Below, in pieces: positions 1-5,152 of a stretch of DNA of 17,787 nt. Under the pieces are notes generated by a model. It had not been told where the DNA came from, did no database searches, and was given only the letters and a program-made list of their open reading frames with translations. This stretch comes from DASSBG01 sp965651365. Its GTDB lineage: Bacteria; Pseudomonadota; Gammaproteobacteria; Xanthomonadales; Rhodanobacteraceae. Each line of letters begins with the position of its first letter. The stretch's first letter is position 1. A program made the position numbers and the translations under genes. The stretch is taken from assembly GCA_965651365.1 (NCBI GenBank), contig CBFGSA010000057.1, positions 1 to 17,787 on the forward strand. The letters run 5' to 3'.

Positions 1-199
1 GCCCAAACGCCACGGACCGAACTGCCAGTGGCAGTTCGCAGCCGGCGAACGACCGGCCAGGAAGGCCGGGCCGGACACTACCCACCAGGGATGGTTGCTT
101 GCCCAAACGCCACGGACCGAACTGCCAGTGGCAGTTCGCAGCCGGCGAACGACCGTCCATGGAAGGCCGGGTCGGCAATGCGCACCAGGGATGGTTCGG
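1..199. repeat. 100-bp tandem repeat, two copies
   Basis: Positions 1-100 and 101-199 are two copies of one unit with a period of 100 bp. The first 55 bases of each copy are identical, and the rest differ by a few substitutions and compensating single-base indels before matching again at CACCAGGGATGGTT. Each copy carries a perfect inverted repeat, CGAACTGCCA-G-TGGCAGTTCG (18-38 and 118-138). Copy 1 also has a CCGGCC/GGCCGG stem (53-58 with 64-69) that is broken in copy 2. The array lies immediately downstream of the M15 peptidase gene, the last gene of a leftward operon, so it could act in transcript termination or 3'-end protection. No convincing gene was seen in 1-205. More copies may lie left of the window. 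Confidence 0.85.
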
Positions 200-205
200 G
201 CGAGA

Positions 206-727
206 TCAGGCGCGGTGCCAGCACCAGTGCCACGGCTCATACGCGATTCCGTGCGGGTTGCCTCGCGGATAGGACAGTGCAAAGAGAAAGCGCGCGGCGT
301 TCCTGCACAGCCATGCAAACGCCGGCGAACTTTCGAATTCTTCCTCCAGTGGCTCGAAACCGGGTGTGGTCAGATCCACGGCGCGGCCGGAGTGGTGTTC
401 GCTGTAGCCGGGCGCGGCGCTGACTCGCAGAATCTCGTCGATGGTCTGTCCGCACGCGAGCTTGCGCTCGACGATGCCGCACTGATAATCCACCGAGCGG
501 TATGCCGAGACAATCTGCAGCGTAACGCCGTCGTCCGCCGCGGCACCGAGCATCCGTTGCCACGCGGCAGCCGCCGGCTGGGCCAGGAACTGCTCGCGAG
601 CATGAATGTCGCGGCCGATACTGGACAGATGGATTGGCTCGCGCACGCGGCGCAGCGCATGGCGCTGGCCATAGTCGGCGGGAATGCCCAGGGCATCCAG
701 CCGCTGGTTCAATTCAGCGGAGCGCAT
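206..727 (-). CDS. VanY-like M15 D-alanyl-D-alanine carboxypeptidase
   Basis: This 173-residue protein matches the VanY/M15 family, zinc enzymes that trim the terminal D-Ala from peptidoglycan stems or precursors. The family signature SEHHSGRAVD is at residues 109-118, giving zinc ligands H111 and D118. The second motif, YEPWHW, gives the catalytic base E164 and third ligand H167. VSAYRS (73-78) and LSYPRGN (151-157) are also typical. All catalytic residues are present, so the enzyme should be active. There is no signal peptide or membrane segment, so as read it is cytosolic, which is unusual for a peptidoglycan enzyme; a cytosolic precursor or another D,D-dipeptide is possible. It is the last gene of the SPFH operon. 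The preceding gene's TGA is fused to its Shine-Dalgarno (TGAGGA), which supports this ATG. The family call is secure; the substrate is not known. Confidence 0.88.
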   Translation of the reverse strand: MRSAELNQRLDALGIPADYGQRHALRRVREPIHLSSIGRDIHAREQFLAQPAAAAWQRMLGAAADDGVTLQIVSAYRSVDYQCGIVERKLACGQTIDEILRVSAAPGYSEHHSGRAVDLTTPGFEPLEEEFESSPAFAWLCRNAARFLFALSYPRGNPHGIAYEPWHWCWHRA

Positions 728-737
728 CGGCGTGTCC

Positions 738-935
738 TCAGCGGGGCCGCTTGAAGAACAGGCGCAGCGGCTGCGTTGGCCCTATCGACACTGCGTTGAC
801 GAGTTCCCAGCCCTGGCTGCCTTCGCGGTTGATGATGCGCGTGGCCTCTTCATCCGTTGGAACGGCCGAAACGGTGAGCCACCGGCCCTTTTCCGATTTT
901 AGGGTCATGACCTTGTGTTCCCAGGAATTTCCCAT
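738..935 (-). CDS. DUF4177-family small protein
   Basis: A 65-residue protein resembling the DUF4177 family. It begins with a WEHKVMTL strand, has a central helix (around residues 27-40) ending in the hallmark EGSQGWELV, and finishes with a strand ending in FFKRP. The family's function is unknown; members are small soluble alpha/beta proteins. It has no signal peptide or membrane segment. The start at 935 is supported by GAGGAA upstream, formed partly by the stop codon of the Arc-type gene before it. It is the fourth gene of the leftward operon, 10 bp upstream of the peptidase gene. Family assignment rests on the pattern of aromatic and GWEL residues. Confidence 0.75.
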   Translation of the reverse strand: MGNSWEHKVMTLKSEKGRWLTVSAVPTDEEATRIINREGSQGWELVNAVSIGPTQPLRLFFKRPR

Positions 936-947
936 GTTGCTGTTTCC

Positions 948-1136
948 TCATTCACTGTCGTCGGCGACCGGATCCGCCTTGGGCGGCTTGAGTCGGCCCT
1001 GTGTGCGTAAAGCCTCGCGCAGCACATATTCGATCTGCGCGTTGACGCTGCGCAATTCGTCGTCGGACCAGCGCTGCATGGCTTCGAGCACGGCAGCGCT
1101 GATCCGCAGGGGGTAGGCTTTTTTCTTGCCCGACAT
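948..1136 (-). CDS. Arc-type ribbon-helix-helix regulator
   Basis: A 62-residue protein with the layout of a ribbon-helix-helix DNA-binding protein: a short basic N-terminus, a beta strand (about residues 7-13, AYPLRIS), helix A (about 14-27) and helix B (about 30-45) with the SVNAQIEYVLREAL pattern typical of Arc/MetJ-like folds. The tail is short, polar and acidic. Such proteins bind as dimers to short tandem dyads. The promoter of this operon carries two such dyads one turn apart, so autoregulation is a natural inference. It could instead be an antitoxin-like protein, but no toxin gene is adjacent. Its start is only 4 bp after the stop of the 27-residue ORF and has no good Shine-Dalgarno, so it is probably translated by coupling. 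Confidence 0.8.
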   Translation of the reverse strand: MSGKKKAYPLRISAAVLEAMQRWSDDELRSVNAQIEYVLREALRTQGRLKPPKADPVADDSE

Positions 1137-1140
1137 GCGT

Positions 1141-1224
1141 TCAGTGCTTGCGCTTGCGGCGCCTGCTTGCTATTGCCACGGCCAGGACGACGATCAGGAC
1201 AGCAGCTATTCCACCGTAAACCAT
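1141..1224 (-). CDS. 27-residue single-pass membrane mini-protein
   Basis: A very short ORF of 27 residues plus a TGA stop. The translation begins MVYGGIAAVLIVVLAVAIAS, a single hydrophobic helix (about residues 4-20), and ends in the basic tail RRRKRKH, which predicts a membrane span with a cytoplasmic C-terminus by the positive-inside rule. It is supported by an excellent ribosome site: AGGAG six bases before the ATG, formed by the stop codon of the SPFH gene (TGAGGAG). It fills the gap between the SPFH gene and the Arc-type gene almost exactly and lies 4 bp from the latter. I do not recognise a family. It may be a small partner of the SPFH membrane protein or act mainly as a leader coupling translation of the regulator. 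Confidence 0.72.
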   Translation of the reverse strand: MVYGGIAAVLIVVLAVAIASRRRKRKH

Positions 1225-1234
1225 GTTGTGCTCC

Positions 1235-2101
1235 TCAGTTGTAAAGGGTGCCGGTGTTGACTACCGGTTGCGCATTGCGATCGCCGCACAAGACCACCAG
1301 CAGATTGCTGACCATGGCCGCGCGCCGTTCCTCGTCGAATTCCACCACGCCCTGGTCGCGCAGCTGCTCAAGGGCCATGCCAACCATGCTGACGGCGCCC
1401 TCGACGATGCGTTCGCGCGCTGCAACGATGGCGCTGGCCTGCTGGCGCTGCAGCATCGCCTGGGCAATTTCCTGGGCATAGGCCAGGTGGCTGATCCGCG
1501 TTTCGAGCACATCCACGCCGGCTTGCGCCAGCCGCTCCTGGATCTCGTCGCGCAGGTGATTGTTGATCTCGTCACCGTGGCTGCGCAGCGAAGTTTCACC
1601 GTCGACGTGGGAGTCGTAGGCGTAGCTTTGCGCCATCTGGCGAATGGCTGATTCGCTCTGGATGTGCACGAAGTTCTCGTAGTCGTCGACGCTGAACACG
1701 GCCTCGGCGGTATCGACCACCTTCCACACCACTACGGCAGCGATTTCGATCGGGTTGCCGTCCTTGTCATTGACCTTGAGCTTGCCGCTCTCGAAGTTGC
1801 GCACGCGCAGCGACACGGCCTGTTTGGAATAGAACGGATTGGACCAGCGCAGGCCCTCGCGCCGTTCGGTGCCGACGTAGCGGCCGAAAAGCTGCATCAC
1901 CTTGCCCTGGTTGGGCGGCACCGTGAACAGGCCGGTGGCAAGAAACAGCACCACCGCGGCGCAGATCAGGGCGCCAATGACCTGGGCTGGTTGCGCGCTT
2001 TGCAGGGCGTGCACGAACCACCAGGTGATACCGGCCAGGGCCAGCAGAAAAATCAGCACCATCGGGATACCGCTGAGGGAACTGCCTTGACGCTCGTTCA
2101 T
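1235..2101 (-). CDS. SPFH/band-7 domain membrane protein
   Basis: A 288-residue SPFH (stomatin/prohibitin/flotillin/HflK) family protein. Two hydrophobic segments (about residues 12-31 and 41-59) form an N-terminal hairpin or anchor. The band-7 domain follows, starting TVPPNQGKVMQLFGRYVG (about 60-77) with the usual REGLRW segment. Residues from about 190 form the helical stalk, including a Gln/Ala-rich stretch near the AQEIAQAMLQRQQAS segment typical of oligomerising SPFH proteins. The C-terminus is short. These proteins build ring or cage assemblies at the inner membrane and organise membrane microdomains or proteases; this subgroup's role is not established. It is the first gene of the operon, with a clear promoter about 30 bp upstream and an AGG seven bases before the ATG. 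Its TGA overlaps the ribosome site of the next ORF. Confidence 0.9.
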   Translation of the reverse strand: MNERQGSSLSGIPMVLIFLLALAGITWWFVHALQSAQPAQVIGALICAAVVLFLATGLFTVPPNQGKVMQLFGRYVGTERREGLRWSNPFYSKQAVSLRVRNFESGKLKVNDKDGNPIEIAAVVVWKVVDTAEAVFSVDDYENFVHIQSESAIRQMAQSYAYDSHVDGETSLRSHGDEINNHLRDEIQERLAQAGVDVLETRISHLAYAQEIAQAMLQRQQASAIVAARERIVEGAVSMVGMALEQLRDQGVVEFDEERRAAMVSNLLVVLCGDRNAQPVVNTGTLYN

Positions 2102-2129
2102 CGTGAAGCCTCGTTCGTGACGGGGCTAC

Positions 2130-2158
2130 AATATGATATCAAAATGATATCTTGTCAA
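2130..2158 (-). promoter_or_regulatory. Sigma-70-type promoter of the SPFH operon
   Basis: On the minus strand there is a perfect -35 box TTGACA (2158-2153), a 17-base spacer and a -10 box CATATT (2135-2130). This places the transcription start near 2123, giving a leader of about 20 bases before the ATG at 2101. The spacer is AT-rich, unlike the surrounding GC-rich DNA. It is the best promoter match I found in the window. Confidence 0.72.
2134..2152. promoter_or_regulatory. Tandem TGATATC operator inside the promoter
   Basis: Two dyads, TGATATCA (2134-2141) and TGATATCT (2145-2152), start 11 bp apart, about one helical turn. Together they form a larger perfect inverted repeat, GATATCA-AAA-TGATATC on the plus strand (2135-2151). 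They fill the spacer and touch the -10 box, so a bound protein would block RNA polymerase. Half-site size and spacing fit two ribbon-helix-helix dimers, and the operon encodes such a protein (948-1136). The geometry is directly visible; the identity of the repressor is inferred. Confidence 0.65.
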
Positions 2159-2170
2159 CGACAAAGTTCG

Positions 2171-2253
2171 GTAGGGTGCTGCTGAGCGTCAGCGAAGCGC
2201 ACCGTCGAGACGCCACGCCACGGTGCGCTTCACTTCGTTCAGCAGCACCCTGC
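2171..2253. repeat. GTAGGGTG-type long inverted repeat
   Basis: The left arm (2171-2205, starting GTAGGGTGCTGCTGA and ending GCGCACCGT) pairs with the right arm (2220-2253, ACGGTGCGC to CAGCACCCTGC) across a 14-base loop, with only a few mismatches over about 34 bases. It lies between the SPFH operon promoter and the 3' end of the leftward gene ending at 2295. It could fold into a strong RNA hairpin and serve as a terminator for that gene. A second element with the same GTAGGGTG ends is at 10611-10691. Confidence 0.85.
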
Positions 2254-2294
2254 AGGGGGCGAAGCGTGCCAACGGAACGCGCGTGCCGCGCCGC

Positions 2295-3380
2295 TCAGCG
2301 GCTGCGCAGCAGGACGATCGAGTGGCCCTGGCTGTCCTCGCCGTCCATGCGTTCCAGGCCGACCTGGTCGAAGCGGGCAAGAACAGCACCCGTCGCGTCA
2401 CGCAGAACGCAGCGTCGTGGCGTGGCAGAAGTTTGCGCATCGTGGTTGCAATCGAGGGCAAAATCGCCTTGCGCACCGATCAGCCGGTTCTGGCGGCGGT
2501 TCAGTGTCTGACTGGCGGTGAAGCGCAGCCTTGCCGGTATGAGCTGTGCGGTCGGGGCCTGATTGTCAGCCAGGTCGCGGGCCACGAGCCAGCTGCCAAG
2601 CCATTGCTGCTGGCGGCTGCCGGCAGCGAAGCTGCGTCGTGCGAAGTGCATCGACGCCAGTTCCAGCCGGCCTTCCTGTACCGGGCTGGGGCGACTCAGC
2701 CACACGCGCGCGGAGGTGCCGGACTCGAAGGCGATATCGATGGTCCAGCCCGGGTGCGGTGTCGGTTGCACGGAAAAGCCGAAAAATGGCGAGCTGCCAT
2801 CATCCAGCCGGCTCAGGCGGGCATGCGCCGTCTTGCCGGACAGGCGGCTGGTGCCGAAATACCACACCGGCTTGCCGCTGACATCGTCGTGGCTGAGCAG
2901 CGCGATTCCCAGCGCATCACCTTGCAACTCCAGGCTGAGCACGTTGCCGCTGGCGGCCTGGTCGCCCTGGGGCCACCAGAAACCGGAATCCGGGCGCACG
3001 GTCGAACCGTCGCCACCGCGCAGCCCGAAGCCGAGGAGTTCCGGCGTGCTGCCGGCGCGTTCGGCATACAGGTGAACCGGCACGACCTGTTCGGCCGGCA
3101 GGGCCGGCGAGAAGCTGTCGCGTGCGGGCAGCATCAGGCTGAAGCGGTGCGGGCCGCCTGCACAGTCGCCCGGATCCTTGCGCAGCAGAATGTCCAGGCT
3201 CCCGTCCGGCGTCGACCGCTCGCTGCGGATCGACGGCTGGCAGCCCGTGGGCCAGATGCCCTCGATCCGCGTGGCCGGGTCACTGGGCGAGCTGGCAGCC
3301 ATCGGCACACTGCCGGCAAAGACCAGCGGAGACAGCAGGATCAGGCCAGTCAGAGTGGGCAGGAGTCGGCGCAGCATCAT
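2295..3380 (-). CDS. Exported protein of unknown function
   Basis: A 361-residue protein I do not recognise. It starts with a classical signal peptide: MMLRRLL, a hydrophobic core (TLTGLILLSPLVFA) and a likely cleavage after LVFA, so it is probably periplasmic or outer-membrane associated. The rest has no further membrane span and is rich in beta-type alternation. Cysteines occur near residue 44 (TGCQPS), near residue 67 (GDCAGG) and as a pair near the C-terminus (ALDCN and RRCVL), so disulfides are possible. The reading frame stays open further upstream, but that extension overlaps the isocitrate dehydrogenase gene and lacks a signal peptide, so I placed the start at the ATGATG at 3380. It is divergent from that gene by 77 bp. 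It is followed by the inverted repeat at 2171-2253. Confidence 0.7.
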   Translation of the reverse strand: MMLRRLLPTLTGLILLSPLVFAGSVPMAASSPSDPATRIEGIWPTGCQPSIRSERSTPDGSLDILLRKDPGDCAGGPHRFSLMLPARDSFSPALPAEQVVPVHLYAERAGSTPELLGFGLRGGDGSTVRPDSGFWWPQGDQAASGNVLSLELQGDALGIALLSHDDVSGKPVWYFGTSRLSGKTAHARLSRLDDGSSPFFGFSVQPTPHPGWTIDIAFESGTSARVWLSRPSPVQEGRLELASMHFARRSFAAGSRQQQWLGSWLVARDLADNQAPTAQLIPARLRFTASQTLNRRQNRLIGAQGDFALDCNHDAQTSATPRRCVLRDATGAVLARFDQVGLERMDGEDSQGHSIVLLRSR

Positions 3381-3411
3381 CGCGCCATTGTACCTGTGAT
3401 GCCGGCTGAAG

Positions 3412-3417
3412 GATAAT
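3412..3417 (+). promoter_or_regulatory. Possible -10 box of the isocitrate dehydrogenase gene
   Basis: GATAAT, a five-of-six match to the sigma-70 -10 consensus, lies 40 bp before the ATG in the 77-bp divergent spacer. A -35 box is poor (TTGTAC at 3388-3393, 18-base spacing), so the promoter is tentative. Confidence 0.3.
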
Positions 3418-3457
3418 GGGCGGTTCTGTAGAGTAATGATGCAAGGAACCAGTGCCC

Positions 3458-4465
3458 ATGAGCAGCAAGATTGCCGTGATCCGCGGCGACGGAATCGGCC
3501 CGGAAATCGTTGATGCCAGCATTCGCGTGCTGGATGCACTTGATTGCGGGCTGGAGTACGACTATGTCGAGGCCGGCATGGCGGCGCGCGAAAGCTGTGG
3601 CGAATTGTTGCCGCAGGCGACCCTGGATGCGATCGAAAAGCACGGCGTGGCGCTGAAGGGCCCGCTGACCACACCGGTCGGCGGCGGGTTTTCCTCGCTG
3701 AACGTGGAACTGCGGCGCCGTTTTGACCTGTTCGCCAACGTGCGCCCGGCCATTACCTTTCCGGGCACCCGCGCGCGCTATGACGATATCGACATCATCA
3801 CCGTGCGCGAGAACACCGAGGGCGCCTACCGTTCCGAGGAGCAGACCCTGTCCGAAGACGGCGAGACCGCGCGTTCGATCATCCAGGTCACCCGTCGCAG
3901 CTCGGATCGCATCGTGCGCTACGCCTTCGACATGGCGCGCCGCCTCGGGCGCAAGAAGGTCACCGTGGTGCACAAGGCCAATATCCTCAAGACCACCTCC
4001 GGACTGTTTCTCAAGGTGGCGCGCGAGATTGCCGCCGAATACCCGGAAATCGAGTGCAACGAGCTGATCGTCGACAACACCTGCATGCAGCTGGTGATGG
4101 ACCCGGACCGCTTCGACGTGATCGTCACCACCAACCTGTTCGGCGACATCCTGTCGGATCTGTGCGCGGGCCTGATCGGCGGGCTGGGCCTGGCGCCGGG
4201 TGCCAATATCGGCCATGGCATTGCCCTGTTCGAGGCCGTGCACGGCTCGGCCCCGGATATCGCGGGCAAGGGTGTGGCCAACCCCTGCGCCATCTTGCTG
4301 GCCGCGGCCAGCATGCTTGACCACATCGGCCAGAACGACAAGGCGCAGCGCCTGCGTCAGGCCATCCGCCGGACCCTGGCTGACGGCGACCGTACGACGC
4401 CGGATCTCGGTGGCACGGGAACCACGCGCAGCTTCACTGACGCCCTGATCGAGCGGCTCGGGTGA
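3458..4465 (+). CDS. NAD-dependent isocitrate dehydrogenase
   Basis: A 335-residue member of the isocitrate/isopropylmalate dehydrogenase family, which oxidatively decarboxylates isocitrate to 2-oxoglutarate in the TCA cycle. RGDGIGPEI is at residues 9-17. The substrate loop SLNVELRRRFDLFANVRP (80-97) supplies S80, N82, R86 and R96, equivalent to E. coli Icd S113, N115, R119 and R129. VRENTEG follows at 116-122. The S-x-N pattern marks isocitrate rather than isopropylmalate. The cofactor loop HGSAPDIAGKG has D267-I268 where NADP enzymes have Lys-Tyr, so NAD+ is the likely cofactor. The ATG at 3458 has AAGGAA nine bases upstream; a GTG at 3452 is too close to it. Its TGA overlaps the next gene's ATG by one base (TGATG), implying coupled translation. 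A homoisocitrate or tartrate dehydrogenase role is less likely. Confidence 0.9.
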   Translation: MSSKIAVIRGDGIGPEIVDASIRVLDALDCGLEYDYVEAGMAARESCGELLPQATLDAIEKHGVALKGPLTTPVGGGFSSLNVELRRRFDLFANVRPAITFPGTRARYDDIDIITVRENTEGAYRSEEQTLSEDGETARSIIQVTRRSSDRIVRYAFDMARRLGRKKVTVVHKANILKTTSGLFLKVAREIAAEYPEIECNELIVDNTCMQLVMDPDRFDVIVTTNLFGDILSDLCAGLIGGLGLAPGANIGHGIALFEAVHGSAPDIAGKGVANPCAILLAAASMLDHIGQNDKAQRLRQAIRRTLADGDRTTPDLGGTGTTRSFTDALIERLG

Positions 4466-4986
4466 TGACCGGTACGGTCATCCTGTCGCACGGTTTCGAG
4501 AGTGGCCCGGCCGCCACCAAGACCACCGCGATGGCAGCGGCCGCCCAGGCGCACGGCTGGCAGACCCTGTGCCCCGATTACCGTGAGCATGATGTCAATG
4601 GCCTGGGGCCGGCGGTTGATCCACGCTGCCGCCAGTTGCGCGCCTTGTGTGATGGGGTGGATGGACCGCTGGTGCTGGCCGGTTCCAGCATGGGAGCCTT
4701 CGTGTCCGGCCTGGTCTCGCGTGAGGTCGCGTGCATTGGCCTGTTTCTGCTGGCCGTACCGGTACGGATGCCCGACCATGCCGAACCCTTCGATTTGCGG
4801 CCCGGCATCCCGACCACCCTGGTGCACGGTCACGACGACGAGCTGTGTCCGGCGGATTCGGTGTGGGCGCTGGCCCATCGGCGCAAGCTCGATCTGATGG
4901 TGGTTGACGACAGTCACCGTCTGGCCGGCCACGTCGACTGGATTGCCGCCCAATTCGGCCTGTTCCTGGAGCGCTTGCAGTCGTGA
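4465..4986 (+). CDS. Small alpha/beta-fold hydrolase
   Basis: A 173-residue single-domain alpha/beta hydrolase. ILSHGFESGP (about residues 6-15) forms the oxyanion-hole region. The nucleophile elbow GSSMGA (73-78) supplies S75, HGHDDE supplies the acid D124 or D125, and DDSHRL supplies H151. A full catalytic triad is therefore present. The protein is short, with a minimal lid, and has no signal peptide, so it is cytosolic; its substrate cannot be read from the sequence. I chose the ATG at 4465, which overlaps the isocitrate dehydrogenase stop (TGATG), over a GTG one codon earlier. The two genes thus form a translationally coupled pair. About 165 bp without a gene follow before rlmKL. Confidence 0.85.
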   Translation: MTGTVILSHGFESGPAATKTTAMAAAAQAHGWQTLCPDYREHDVNGLGPAVDPRCRQLRALCDGVDGPLVLAGSSMGAFVSGLVSREVACIGLFLLAVPVRMPDHAEPFDLRPGIPTTLVHGHDDELCPADSVWALAHRRKLDLMVVDDSHRLAGHVDWIAAQFGLFLERLQS

Positions 4987-4992
4987 GCTTTG

Positions 4993-5010
4993 CGGACACG
5001 GTCATGTCCG
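4993..5010 (+). terminator. Possible hairpin after the hydrolase gene
   Basis: CGGACA (4993-4998) and TGTCCG (5005-5010) form a 6-bp stem with a 6-base loop seven bases after the hydrolase stop. There is no T-run after it, so it is at best a weak or Rho-assisted terminator. Confidence 0.3.
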
Positions 5011-5047
5011 GTGCGTGTCACGGCTCGCCCGGCCATGCAAGAACGCG

Positions 5048-5084
5048 TCATTCCGGACGCCGCGCAGCGGCGATCCGGAATCCA
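5048..5084. repeat. REP-like extragenic palindrome
   Basis: A palindrome of the type GTCATTCCGG...CCGGAATCC. ATTCCGGA (5050-5057) pairs perfectly with TCCGGAAT (5074-5081), and the GC-rich interior (GCCGC/GCGGC) extends the stem around a short loop. It lies in the gene-free stretch between the hydrolase and rlmKL. Palindromes with the GTCATTCC...GGAATCCA frame are common interspersed elements in proteobacteria. Only one copy is in this window. Confidence 0.75.
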
Positions 5085-5152
5085 CTCATACCGCTTGGGG
5101 CAGGGGCAAACACGAACCTGGCATTCCCTGGTGTATCCGTCGGAGCGCCAGA

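Noticed and set aside
1..199. CRISPR-like array
   Set aside because: The whole 100-bp unit is repeated with no distinct spacers, only two copies are present and no cas gene is nearby.
28..754. Plus-strand open frames across the 100-bp repeat and the peptidase gene
   Set aside because: They translate repeat DNA and the antisense of the M15 gene, with no family resemblance.
3381..3674. N-terminal extension of the exported protein gene (minus strand)
   Set aside because: It lies antisense over the isocitrate dehydrogenase gene and would bury a clear signal peptide that starts at 3380.
4904..5152. Longer N-terminus of RlmKL
   Set aside because: The extra residues would be translated from the end of the hydrolase gene and the REP-like palindrome; the TTG at 5153 has a good GGAG and matches the family N-terminus.
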